Notes: generated by a model from the letters alone, not told the origin. DNA of 64,000 nt from Stichopus chloronotus (GCA_021234535.1 CM037835.1:5518001-5582000); one strand, 5' to 3'. Positions 28,821 through 40,986 are shown, counted from the first letter of the stretch. A program made the numbers and translations.

Positions 28821-30730
28821 TATGGATAAGTAGTATATTGATCTGTCGATCTATCGATTAATATATGATGAAGTACAGTATGATCCAGTGTTTGGTTCCT
28901 TATATTTCTCTAAAGTGGCGTCGTTCGGTGTACATCATTGTTCTACATTAACCCGGTAGTGTGATCCAGTGGTTGATAGCTATCCAAGTGGCACTTTTTA
29001 GTTACCCTTACATTGCAATGATAGCTGGATTGGGTGTTTGAATTTCCCGGTAGTATTTACAGATGATCCCTCGCCTTGGCTAGATTTATTCTCGTGTATA
29101 TATCTTACATATTAGGGTATATGTGTAGACGTACTTGAATCATGCCTATCTAAACCTGAGTGTAATACACTCACACTTCATGAGCAACGTAATGGTGAAG
29201 TCTATGCTCTTGGGTACTCCTGTGCAATGCTTTATTCTCAAGAATGTGTGTTGAATACCCTCACATCGCCATGACCTTTTCAATACATTTGATAAGCTCT
29301 ATACATTAAAATATCCTATGTGCATTTCGACAGCTTCTTTATTACCTTGATATTATTAATGTTTAATTGATAGGCCTAGTAAATTATCGCCTTAAAGTGT
29401 GTCGAACCCCCCCCCCCCCCAACATTCCCGATACTTGTGACTTTGGTAAATTCATATAGATACATATTGTGACCAGCCAACCACATGGATATTGAGTGTC
29501 CTGTAACGTAACAATCAAAAGTGCATACTTATGTACCTACAATCAAACAGACAATTCTATACGTCGGATACCAGCCCCAGTAGTGTGCAACCCGTATCTT
29601 CGGTATTCCAGTAGCCTTTGTTATGATGAAACTCACACTATTCAAACCACATCACGTGATGTGAATTATGATTGGCAAACACGCATATGTATAAAAAAGA
29701 CAGGGTCGTAAAATGACTCCATTTGCTTTACCGTCAATAAATTCCCAACCGAAGACCAACGACGTACATAGGCTACCATTTGTATATGTGTGAGGATATA
29801 TGTTTGCATGTGTACGTACCAGTTCTTAAATAATCTTGCTCATATTTCAAACCTTCAATGTGAATGTAGGGGCTGAAAAATAACTTGATATAGGTTGAAG
29901 GTCACGGTTGTTTTTGTGGTACGTATTTTTCTTGGTAAATGCAAATTCCTTTTTGTCTTGTGTGACTGTCAATGGTAATATCTATGTTCACTCATTTCAT
30001 GTTGTACTTGCAATGGAAGCTCTTTTTATCCATCATAAGACCGTGTGTCATATTCACCAGTGTTATGAAAAAATGCCGTCTCGGATATTGGAATTAGTCA
30101 CCAGAAATTCCTAAATATATCGATTTAAAAAAAAAGCAATGTTTGTAATTCAGTCTCTCTTCTGATGAGTCATACGGCTTTTTTCTGGGGAACTTATCAC
30201 TAGAAATTGGCAAAGAAGCCAAATTTTTTTACCTAAACGTTATTTCAATTTGCAGTACAAAGGATTGTTTCTTTTTTGTTTTTACGATAAAGCAGGATAT
30301 GCTGTTGTTCCTGCGTTTTCCAAAGTACAACAAAGGACTGGCTGTACTTATTACAATTGTAAAAGTTATAAAAACTTTTGTACAATGGAAGATTTGTCCA
30401 ATAGAGCCTTATTTACGTAGGGAATGCGTTTACGTACTTTTCGTTGTGGTAGTAGTCGCACCAAAGTGCGACACTTTTACCACAGGGGACAGTACTTTTT
30501 AGCTAGAACCAACTTTTCTTTGCCCCCCCCCCCCGCCCCCAATCTCATTTAAAGTGTTTCCGTGCGCCTGTGAGTGTTGCCATCTTATCTATCAACAGTC
30601 TTGCACATGTAATCAAATTTAACGTCTACTATTTAAAAACAACTTAGGTAGGTACTTAGGTAGGTAGGTACAGCAATTTATTTAGGAACTATAGCTCAGA
30701 TTAACTGAATTGGTTGAGCTGAATCTACAG
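28821..30730. other. No gene recognised; two C-runs
   Basis: Runs of 14 C (29407-29420) and 12 C (30523-30534) lie here. A frame at 29496-29711 is Cys-containing but unrecognised. A short TAGG/GGTA repeat lies near 30646-30670. Confidence 0.5.
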
Positions 30731-30875
30731 CCTGGTTCACACGGCATCGACTACCCATGACCCCGACGAGACTCGACGTCGCGTCGGATTAAATCGTGGG
30801 GGCGGTGTGGCCAGCCCTACGACCACGATTCCATCGATTTACGTCGGGTCGTGTGCCGTCGGCCCGATTGAACAT
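30731..30875. repeat. CpG-rich repeat-like island
   Basis: It starts CCTGGTTCACACGGCATCGA and is dense in CpG (CGACGAGACTCGACGTCGCG), ending near GTCGTGTGCCGTCGG. The surroundings are AT-rich and CpG-poor. The opening word and its partial inverted partner (GTGTGCCG) suggest a small inverted-repeat element rather than a promoter island. That is inference. Confidence 0.5.
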
Positions 30876-31381
30876 GTTCAATCATAGCTTCCTCTCCTGC
30901 GACCCGACAAACAGAAGTTTGTAATTCAGCCAATGAGAAAGTAACACACAGTCACATGACGACTCTGCTCGACATGGAACCTGACCAACAACATTCTGAA
31001 TCCACGAAATTGGGGACGAGCTTTTAATTACTTGATGTTTCAGGTATTTTGGCTTATAAAATTTCGCAAGGGGGAATAAAATGTCTATTTGGGCTATATT
31101 TTCACATTTTGCCGCAAATGAGGTAAAACAGCCAGACCTGCAGCACATTTCTGTATGGCTCTGCATTGGCGATATCGCGTGAAATTGAACTGAGAGGAGT
31201 TTGTGGGCTAAGATAATTCTTCACTGCCACCCCAGGTCTACGATACCCCATCTCTCAGGGCCGTTGCAGTGTAGCATTGTTTCTTCATAATGATGGAAGA
31301 CTCCCCATTGTCTACATTTTTTTCACGACTGTCCGAGTAGTCACTGTGACCCAGGGTGTCAGTGAAGAATTAGTAGTCGAT

Positions 31382-31946
31382 TTAAAAGGATGGTCTAGCC
31401 ACGAACATAACTTTGATATGTTGAAGAGCAAGTTAATCTGACCATTACAGTGAATTTTCCATTCAATTCCCATGTGTGGTTCTCGAGATATGAGCAGTTG
31501 AAGTTGCCACATTTGTTACTGACAGTTAACTTAAAGCAAGCAGGAGTGATGTCATCTCCCCACATCGATAAAGTATTTTATGTTTTTCTTTAAAATATAT
31601 ACCAAATTTAATACTTCAATATATAGTGATATCATAATGTGAATGTAGGAGGGCTATGAGAGTTTTGTGACCTTCAGGGGAACCAGTATGTAGGCTGACC
31701 ACCTGCTGATTTCAAGGTCAAAATAATAAATTAAAAAATGAAGAAAACAAGACTCTCTAGCAATGTGAAGAGATGACGTCACTCCTGTTTGCTTCAAGTT
31801 CCCAGTTGGTAGCAAAGGGGGTAACTTGAACTGATAAAACTGCGAGAACCGTGCATGGGAACTGAATGGAAGTTTTACTATAAGGGTCACATTTACTTAA
31901 TCTTAAACATATCAAAGCTAAATTTCTGCCTGGACTATCCTTTTAA
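31382..31946. mobile_element. Foldback element with TTAA ends, copy 2
   Basis: Collinear with 17482-18060 over its whole length. Shared words include GAAGTTGCCACATTTG, AAGCAAGCAGGAGTGATG, CAAATTTAATACTTCAA and CTGACCACCT. It begins TTAA-AAGGATGGT and ends CTATCCTT-TTAA. At the position of copy 1's 13-G run it has only five G (about 31817-31821). Confidence 0.85.
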
Positions 31947-32469
31947 CTTAACCAAACTTATCGCAGTGCGATGCAGTTTGGGAATACGAAACTACTTAAC
32001 TAAGCACAGATCATATAGTGAGTAGTACGTCCTAAAGTGCCTGTCTCGTAACAAACAAGCTTACCAAGAAGAGTAGGTGGCGCTAGATCGTTATGGGAGT
32101 GTAATGTATTTACGATACTTATCATACGATATTGCTGTGACGATTAAATGTGTATTTAGCAGACATTCTTCTTGAGGCATTTGACTCGAAAGTGATCGAA
32201 ATAGATTTGATGAGATGTCTTTTGCCTTGATTCTCACAACGGCTTATCTTAGATTAAAAACAGGCATATTATTAAAGGAAAAAGGCGTGCTGTTCTCAGT
32301 GTATCATTGTAATTCTACATTGTGGCCCTCCGTCTCTCCTCAAAGAAATTAGGAACGCAAGATATCATTAAATGTTTGTGTCGTTCTCAGGAATATGAGT
32401 CACGAAAGGCCACATTTAAAGTTTGTCGGAGGTGTAATATGTCAGGTATAGGCCCTTAAAAGAAATACA

Positions 32470-32690
32470 CACATACACACTTACAACTTTGTTTTCCATT
32501 CATTCCGAGGACCTCATTGTGCTTTCTTTTGTTTTTTCTTCCTCAACCCTAACCTTAACAATAGACTGCCTATTGTTAATCTTGAGAGGACCGGAGAAAT
32601 CTATTGGATTTTCTACAGAGGACCTAAAATCTATTGTTCCGGTCCTCTATCCCACCCGAAAACAAGGACACATGCACACACACACATGTC
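32470..32690 (-). repeat. Dispersed repeat, copy 2 (inverted)
   Basis: Reverse complement of 14851-15062, including the A-rich stretch, the TTAGGGTTGAGGA word and the GT-rich end. It is not followed by the ~140 bp units seen beside copy 1. Confidence 0.85.
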
Positions 32691-32853
32691 ACTCTAATTT
32701 AAAGAACCTGCATTTGATTTACATTTTCCTTCATCTTTGTTTTAATTTACATTTTGTCTTAGTATGATCATCGTTTCTGAACTATTGAACGATTTTTCTA
32801 AACTGAAAAAAATGACAAAACTGTATAATTATATGCATTTAGCTCCATGTAGT

Positions 32854-32955
32854 GATCAGATCAGTAATAAACACACCCAATCAGTAGTAGATCAGTAGTA
32901 GATCGGTAGTAGATCAGTAGTAGATCAGTAGTAGATCAGTAGTAAACACACCCAA
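32854..32955. repeat. 11-bp minisatellite GATCAGTAGTA
   Basis: About six units of an 11-base motif (GATCAGTAGTA, one with GATCGGTAGTA). Both sides are bounded by the same word, AGTAATAAACACACCCAA on the left and AGTAGTAAACACACCCAA on the right. That suggests growth by slippage or unequal exchange between two copies of the flank. Confidence 0.9.
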
Positions 32956-34750
32956 TGTAAAATGGAGAAGATGGAAGGGACGATAAGTTCAAGATCAAGA
33001 CAAGATCAAGTAACGTCATAGATTTCTTTGATCTACTTGGTCCATTTTATATCGTTTGCTAAAGCCTGATTTTGTTTTCTTTTCTCTTTTTTTCTTTTTT
33101 TTCTGTTGCTATGTACGTGTATCTTTCTTCTGCATGTGTTACTAGTGCATAAGGTATTTAAAATATTCCCTCATAAACCATTTGACATTGACAGTAACCC
33201 TTCGTTGTGTTCCTTGTTAATAAACTCGTACGAGCGTATATCATCGTATGTGTGACTATACAATATGAGTGTAGGCTGCTTTGTCACTTGTTGATCAGCA
33301 TATACGGTATATGCCCACGTTGTAATCAGCATATATATGCCCACCTAAAACTGTTTTATTTTCCTTTCATCAATTAAGTGTGGATACTCCGATAGCAGTT
33401 TCACAAGCGTGCTAATGCGCTCGTCCACAGAGTATAAACCCTGCATTGCAGTTCATTCCATACTGTTCGCTGGAAATTTATATCCGGTTCGCTGGAAATT
33501 TGTAATTTTGCTGGTATTTCTAATTGTAAATTTGTAATCACTTAATTCCCCTTTCGACCATATTCGATATATATATATATACATACATATATATATATAT
33601 ATGTATGTATATATATATATATATATATATTGTATATATATATGTATACGCCATGGACAGTTTACATATACGGTGCATCTAATTGGTAAAGCTATGTTTA
33701 TTTATCTCGTCTGTTAGATTAATCTAATTCAGTCGTAGTTCGGATAAGCCAACGTTGTATCAAATACTAACATTTCGTTTTTATGAAGCGCATTACACCT
33801 TTGTCTGATCTGCTCTCAGAGTCATACATAAACAAATCAAGATGGGATCGAATCTTTGTCACCTCAAATAAAGCCAAAATAATCCCGACGGGCTGCATTA
33901 TTTTCCTGCGGGATAAACGACTTAATTTACATAATTTTGGTGACAAATCGAAAAATACGTGGACAGTGAAGAAGATATAGACTCACATGCACCTTTACAA
34001 AGGGATCCACGTATCTATGGAATCTTGTTCGTAAGGATTGTCCAATTCAGTCAAATCTTCATCGTTTTCTTTTTATATATAATTCTATGTTTATATATGA
34101 TGTGCCTTATCAAACCCATGTACTTGTGTACTACTGTATGATGTTTTTCTAGTATTGCCCCTGGAGTTCCCAACGGGTTCCCGGGGCATATAGAGAGAAA
34201 ATCCGATTGAATTTTCTGACGTTATGATATCTTGTAAATATGGATGTATAATTTCACTTCGCCTCTGGGAACCTCGGTTATCATATACATGAGGACATTC
34301 CCCGGATTTGATACCGTTGTCTGTCTGCAGTCATGTAAATTTAAAGGTAAACTGTAAACATGTAACGTAAGCGACATGGAATCTAGGAGATTCAACTGGT
34401 GGCTGTGTCGGTATTATCATAGCCTCAGGGTGTTTCCCTTCCCCGCCCTCTCAAACAAAATGCGATTGAATAATCCACAAACATGCCACGGTGTAGTAAA
34501 ATCTTGTCGTAGGTTGTAAGTAACATTTTCCTAATTTTGATCGACCAGGCGGAGAACATTTTGCACTTATAGTCATTGTACCCCAACATTCACAGCACAA
34601 GTGACGAAGCCAACAATATGTGCCAAATGGTCTATGTTATCCGGGAGGCCGAGACTGGGGGTGAAATAAACTTAGTATAACCTACAGTATAGGAACCATT
34701 GATATTACTGATCAATAATCATGCGTGAACATCTTTTTTTTTCTTATGAC
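32956..34750. other. No gene recognised
   Basis: Contains a palindromic AT/CATA microsatellite at 33567-33645. A 65-codon ATG frame at 33783-33980 (MKRITPLSDLLSESYINKSR...) overlaps open stretches in other frames and has no known family. I do not call it. Confidence 0.45.
33567..33645. repeat. Palindromic AT microsatellite
   Basis: AT tracts interrupted by CATACAT and, symmetrically, ATGTATG. The whole stretch could fold on itself. Confidence 0.9.
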
Positions 34751-34915
34751 ACACTGTAAAAAATGTCTGTAAATTTACAGAAAATAAAACAAAAATGTAA
34801 ATAAGAATTACAGAACTTGTCCGCAATCTAATTGCCACAACATTTCTGTATTCGTTTGGTATTTCTTTTTTATTTTCTATAAATTTACATTTTACAATTT
34901 ACAGTTTAACAGTGT
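34751..34915. mobile_element. Small MITE with ACACTGTAAA ends
   Basis: The left end ACACTGTAAAAAATGTCTGT and the right end TTTACAGTTTAACAGTGT are imperfect inverted repeats. The symmetry extends inward through TAAATTTACAGAAAATAAA and its complement. About 165 bases, without coding capacity. I could not define a target-site duplication. Confidence 0.65.
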
Positions 34916-37016
34916 ACACATCTACTTTGAAAAAAGTTAAAGTGAATGTTTTGCCTTCTTTTTGGAGGTGGAGGTGGCGTTCTGGATTTAGCCAGGGGGT
35001 AGTGCTTCTCCAGTGTTTTTTGACTACTGTAGTCTTTCGAAACAATCACCTTGCGTGGTCGTGTTTGATGGGGCTGAGGTGAGCAGGAGTCATAGACTCA
35101 GCTGCTTGGATTTTCGAGTATTAGGGGTTGATGCCATTGTTTTAAACCCTTCACATTGTGACCATATTTTTGTGAAGTGGTGTTGAAATTAAAACGTATT
35201 TGTCACTTGGACCGAAACAATATTTTCAGCTGTTAGATAAATGCTAAGGTGCGAGTTCTCAGTAACATACATTAAGTTCCCATTTTAAAAATTTATGTTG
35301 CGCTCTTCAACCGTTTCACACAAATCAGTACAAAAGCATCTCTCAGCCCCATACTCAACTTTGCGGGTTTTCATAGAATTAGGCGACCGACAGTCAGAGT
35401 TGCTACCCAAGAATTTATCTCTTGACACTGCTGTAAAATATTTACACTGATTTTCCATTTGTAAATCAATAGAATTATATTACAATAAAAATCAAGAAAA
35501 ATGGCAAAAAGTAAATTAATTACTCAGAAATTGCTAGCGTGCAGGGAAGAATAGTGAAGAACTTATTCAAAGTCAGTCGTCAAGTTATACCTTCACTATT
35601 CATTACAAAGTATTGTAAAAAGTGATGCGATTTTATGCACTTATATAATTCAACTTCGTGACCTAAGTACATAGTTTTCTTCAAAGTCCCATTTTTAAGT
35701 TTTTGGCAACTTGTAAGCAACACTTCACTCCCAGTTTTATTGCACAACATGTATAGCATATAAACACATTTCTTGCTGCACCAACGACAGTACCAAACCA
35801 CTCCTAACAATGATAAAGAATCCGAATCAAGTGACGTTAACGAGGATCACATTTTACTTTTAGCTGCGAACAGGTCCTCGTGACTTACACAAAACATTCT
35901 TCTCAGCTTCAAACCTGCTCAATTTCATAGGGCCGTGACCTTCCTCGCCAAAGTTATGTTAGCAAAAAAACTGGATCTGACGCTGAAGAATTCCTGAACA
36001 TTCGCTGGTTTTTGCTATGAAAACATAGTGTCGCACTATAGAGGGCGCTGTTCCATTCAGATTCGTTTCCTTCGATTGCATGAGTGTAATTTTAACAGAA
36101 ACTGTACCGCATCTTCAAGGCTTGCATTGATTGCTGTCTAGCCAGGGTACCCCATAGTGGCTACCTATCGAGATATGTATAGGGTTTTAAGTTTACAGAA
36201 TGGGGAAATATAGAGGGACATTTTTTTTGGAGGGGGGGGGGGGGAAAGATCCCTCTCATTAACAACAAGCAAAAGCGCCCTCCTTGAGATAAACAAACGA
36301 ACAGTACATAGAGAGTAGTATTCTTATTATACTAGTCTATGGTATGGCTTCACTAGGCGCCTGTAGATCAAATAGCAAAGACGCAACATCTGACATATAG
36401 TCGCTTATCCTCAAGGATGTCACTTCACTGCGTCACTTTCAAAGATTATTCATTTGGTAGATGCCAAGGTCAAATTGGCGAATTGTCAGGATGAGAAACT
36501 CGTTTGATGTACCCTAATGTAGAACAACATCAGTCCCTTGTTGTAAGTGATACCACTATAAGAATGATCTCTGCTTAAAGGTTGCTTCATGCAATGGTGA
36601 TTTACCTATATTTTCTTTTAAAAGTGCTGAAGCACGCAACAGGCCAAATGTCAGTACACCTCAATAAAAACATTTCCACAATTTTTCGAATCTGAGTTAA
36701 TTTTTACCATAAACTGCTCTGTGCGTTGCACTTAGGCTCACTTACATTACACTGTTTGCATGTATAATGTTATGTTACATTGCGCAAAGCAAGTATGCGC
36801 TTAAATGCTATCACGTGGGAACTTTCCTGCTTTGTATAATATTTTAAGACAGTTCTAGATACCAAAACAAGTAATAGTTCATCAAAATATGTTACATGGC
36901 TCTAAAAAAGCTCACCAGTTCTTTACTGCTCTCCGTCGCAGAAATATGTGATTTATGACACTTGTTGGCTTCGCCGATGCGTCGTTCAGTTGTTGTGGGA
37001 CAGTAAGTACATCCAG
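34916..37016. other. No gene recognised; possible transposase scrap
   Basis: A minus-strand frame at 35580-35810 includes CRWCSKKCVYMLYMLCNK. Its Cys pairs recall zinc-ribbon ends of piggyBac-type transposases, but the match is too weak to call. A 13-G run lies at 36232-36244. Confidence 0.4.
36232..36244. repeat. Poly-G run (13 G)
   Basis: A G homopolymer preceded by a T-run and GGA. Confidence 0.97.
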
Positions 37017-37632
37017 TCACATTAAACGAAACGACTGGAAGTCTGATCCTAGTGGGTACACTATACGAGCTTCAATTGTAGAAGAGAATGTAGGTGACAA
37101 AGTGCAAAATTGATTCCAGTCACCCCTCCCCGTCCTCCTCCACCCGGTGCTGTCGGAGAAAGCTTTAGAATAGAAAGTTCCCAAAAACATCACTTTGAAC
37201 GACTCGTACATGTCCTCAAACTGAATGCGTTCCATGGCACATTATCCTGAGTGTCTATATTCTATCAGTTATCTCTTCATCCAGTTTTCATGTCCCTCTA
37301 CCCATACCCGGTGCCCTTCCTCTACTTCCTTGTACGGACGGATGCGCGGTGTAAGTGTAGCAAGCAAGGCCGTCGCAACCGCATGTGTTTGTGGGGGCGG
37401 AGAGCACCCCTGATTGCAACACTTCTAGGTTATCTAGCAGATGAGAAACTTCTTTAAAAGGGGGCGGGTTTCCTCCCTGTTCACCCCAGGTCGAGAGATG
37501 ACGCATCTCAGGCTTTCGTCACCTATCAAAACACCATGGTATGCCAATAAAAGCATCCAACCATTAACAATGTTGGACCTTAACTCCATCCCAGTTTTTC
37601 TGCTCGAAAAAGACATACAAAATGAGGATTAG
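37017..37632. other. GC-rich block with overlapping open frames on both strands
   Basis: Four overlapping ATG or GTG frames of 60-72 codons lie here, two per strand. On the plus strand, a CATCCAG acceptor (ending about 37284) and a GGT-GTAAGT donor (about 37352) enclose FMSLYPYPVPFLYFLVRTDA, with strongly GC-ending codons. On the minus strand, MERIQFEDMYESFKVMFLG starts at 37235. The block stands out from the AT-rich surroundings. It could be an exon or an old repeat. I cannot choose a strand or a function. Confidence 0.3.
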
Positions 37633-39638
37633 AAATTACTTGAAATATTGCTCAAAACAGTTTTGTTTACACTATGGCATCATCATTGGTACTATTAACA
37701 CTGCTGCACAATAGTTGCTCCTTTGTAGACCATCCTTTACATTCCTAATTAATTTCCTCGCACAATGTTAAAGCCAGGTATACTTTTCTCAATACTACTA
37801 TTCTGCCATCTTTCAGAATGCCACTTTATAAAAACGCATTCCTCTATAAAACTGAAATATATATTCAGATTGGACTGTTTGGGGCACTTTTGTAACTTAT
37901 CTTACCATGTAACTATTGTTTAAATTACACGTCATTTTAATAACCTCTTCATTAATTTAATCAGTCTTTAATAACAGTTTTTTTATTTTGTTACTCGCTA
38001 ACCCCTAACGTTATCCTTATGTTAAAATTGTTCGATGTCCTTCTTATAAATTTGATATTTATACTGGAATAAAGAAATGTATTTAACTGAAATTGAATTA
38101 AGCTGAAGTTACGGACCCGATTGCAATAATCCAGTTCAGGATTTTAGTGAACGAAGCAAATGAAAGAATCATCAGTTAGAGTACGAAAAGTGTAAAATGT
38201 TAACAGTGTATCCGCGTTGTGAGGCTACTTGTTTAGAAACGTTGGCGCTGATTAAGTTTGGACAACAACAGGGAAGCTGGAAACGCTCTGAATGTGAATG
38301 GTTGACTGTTGAAACTGTGCCGGTAAAAACAGAAGTAGCGCCCTCTTTTAGACTTTTTCCAGCTCTGGCCGTAACGAGGCCAACAAAGATCTGCTGACTT
38401 TGATCAGTTTCATGTATACAGGTACACAAAGTTGAATGATTTATGTTACACCAAGGGAGAAAAGTCGTACTTACCTGAAATAAAAACAAATAATTAAATA
38501 AGTAAAGGAGAAAAAAGTGTATCCGTAAAGTTTGAATCGTGTACATCGTGGTTTGATATCGTGGTTCACGACAGCCGCTTATATAAGACACATGTTTTGT
38601 CCTACCTTTCTGTAGTAGATGAGTTACCGGGAAAAAAAAGCGCGACTTTGTCTCTGACCCTAGAAACAGTTGCCTTCAGCCTCTCAAGTTTACGAAAAAC
38701 AAATTTGCAACTACTTTTGACTGCAGGGATTTAATGTGCAGTGTGGATGATCAGTTTTCTTTTGTTTTTATTATTTTTTGTTCGGTTTCCTTTTAGTCTA
38801 TATTTGGCTTACCACTACAATCGATATCTTCTCAATTTTATCCTTTAGACAGTTTTATCATGCAGATCAATGTGAGGTCATCAGTATGGGAGAATCAAAT
38901 GTCAGATACCAATTATATTCTGGTGTATATATCTTTTTGTTTTGATTGCGCCACCGTGTTGATACACTTAATCACAGCAGGGAAACCATATATGTATTCA
39001 TAATCATTTCAGACCACGGCAAACTTTCATGTGTATGTGACAGACCAGGTCAGAAAGGAATCTAAATATTTACCAACAGTTTGTCACTGAAAATCTCGTT
39101 ACAAAACTGCGATGGGTGAGTGATGGAGGCGGTATTTATTCTTCCCAGTGAAAGCTTACAATAGTGAAACTATGCCACAATGGAAATATGATGAAGTGAG
39201 TAGCAAAGAGTGGCATAGGAACGAAAATGGTCAAATAAAGATTACAATGTTTAGCCCTAAAATATATTATATGCTTGGCTTTAACTAAAGAATAAAGAAA
39301 GAGGGGCGGGGAGGGAAAAGCTTCGTTTCGAAACGAAATGGGCAACTAAGGGCAGCACTTTTTTGCGTTTATATTGATATATATGTAACACACAGGCTAT
39401 CATGAACCCTGGTAAGTCCATATTGTCCTCGGTGGTTGTATCAATGCCACCTGTTGTCTCAGACGCCAAATATAACCTTGTCTCCCTGTTGGATTGAGTT
39501 TCATGGAGACATGACCTTTGTCACCATAACAACGTAGTTTGACCATAAGGCACCTGTCTAGGACCAACATTGGAAGGATCGAATGTGTTATACTCCTATT
39601 TTCGAGGTCTTTTATCCCCAAACTTTTGTGAAGAATGA
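37633..39638. other. No gene supported
   Basis: The longest non-receptor open frame of the window lies here (minus, 38172-38591, 139 codons). It has no domain, and the plus strand is also open at 38197-38397. At 38469-38477 the minus strand reads TTTCAG directly followed by GTAAGT. Confidence 0.4.
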
Positions 39639-39665
39639 TGCCCTCTGCTGCTGGGCACCGTCCAG

Positions 39666-39872
39666 GGAGTCCGTACCTACTTTCTGGTCGGATCATTAAG
39701 TTACCAGGAGGAGGCGGTTTTCAATGATTGCACTTGGATAATTGGAATCGACTGGGTAGAAGGTTCTGTCCGCTACCATGAAAACGCTGACCCTGTATCC
39801 AAGGAGTTTGCTAATGGACAACTATGCGTTTGTAATATTAAGACGTGCAAGGTTGTGAGAGAGGGGGAATAA
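39666..39872 (+). CDS. Candidate Cys-rich terminal exon
   Basis: After the acceptor CACCGTCCAG (ending 39665), 68 codons read GVRTYFLVGSLSYQEEAVF, then NDCTWIIGIDWVEGSVRYHE, NADPVSKEFANGQLCVCNI and KTCKVVREGE before TAA. The frame is open from 39639 and contains no ATG, so it needs an upstream exon. The C-x-C-x4-C ending after an earlier Cys, with Trp residues, resembles small secreted Cys-rich modules such as the VWC type, but this is not a firm match. A canonical AATAAA with GT-rich sequence follows at 40095. No upstream exon was identified. Confidence 0.4.
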   Translation, partial: GVRTYFLVGSLSYQEEAVFNDCTWIIGIDWVEGSVRYHENADPVSKEFANGQLCVCNIKTCKVVREGE

Positions 39873-40094
39873 GGTTTTATCCTCGGTTACAATAATGATC
39901 ATGTTTTCATCCACCCCGATCAAAACTCATGGCAAATCGAGTCTAGATTAAGAGTGTTTATGTACTGATCATGTATAGGCATACACCTGACGGAGAAAAA
40001 CTGGTGACCCTACCACATCTGACGTGCAGTTCAACGTGATGCCATATACTCGATACACGTATCTGTCATTTCAATTACTGCATATAATTAAAAC

Positions 40095-40100
40095 AATAAA
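40095..40100 (+). terminator. Polyadenylation signal AATAAA
   Basis: AATAAA followed within 15 bases by GTGTGTTTG. It lies 222 bases after the stop of the candidate exon at 39666-39872. Confidence 0.4.
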
Positions 40101-40986
40101 GAAGTGTGTTTGAAGATATTTGTTTATCTCCTACCAATCGTTAGCCTATATGCGAGTTTTACACTGCGGTGTGTTTCTTTCTTTTTTCACGGAGATGAAA
40201 GGGTACCGCTAAAAAGTGAAATGTCGCCCTCTGTTAGCTGAAATTTTCTGAGGGTTGTTGTATAAGCATGTCATGATTAACATTGTAATTTTGTGATGTC
40301 ACAACTGCATCATTGAGGGTTAATTCCCAGAACGTTTGATTGAGGAAAGAGGTGATTAGAGCAGTAGCTGGGTGAATTGTAACTCAAAAGTATGCTCAAG
40401 GTAAATATTGAGATGACCCTTTCCATGGTTGTAGTGATGGTCCAGGCCAATTCATGGTGAATCTAGGTTACAGTCACAATGGAATCACACACTTTAAAGG
40501 AGGGTTTCTAAATGTACTAAACATCGAAACTCACGCAGCCAGTACAATGTTTGATTTTCAGATATCGATCCCATAAATCGATGTTTGCATACCCGAAAGT
40601 AAGTGGAAATCAATAATTGAAAATTCGGGCTAATTGACCAGCTTCAACATGAAAAGAATATTACCAAAAGAAGGTTAAAAAGTGATTGATGTAAGTGAAA
40701 ACAGTTGCAGATACTCATTGTCGCAATGGCCTTATTGAATGTCCAAAAATAACATTTCGTGTTTTCATGTAACAGCAGCTAAGAATATGTCACTTATACG
40801 CTACGGATAGTGCATTTTCGTCAGGGTAGTAACTCCTTGGTCACGGGGCATCGTGCGAGGTTAATTCAACACCTATTGCAAGACAAAAGAACTTGAGCAG
40901 ACGAAATGTTGGCTACAAAAATGTGTTATTCAAACAATATCAGATTCACACAAAAAATGTCCTCCATTCAAGCACTCTTGTCTCAG

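Noticed and set aside
33783..33980. 65-codon ATG frame with protein-like composition
   Set aside because: All three frames are open around its end, and there is no known family or splice context.
35580..35810. Cys-rich minus-strand frame (CRWCSKK...) resembling a piggyBac zinc ribbon
   Set aside because: Spacing and downstream residues do not match well enough to call a transposase remnant.
38172..38591. 139-codon open frame on the minus strand
   Set aside because: Longest non-receptor frame, but it has no domain, the plus strand is open through part of it, and frames of this size are expected by chance in six frames of 64 kb.
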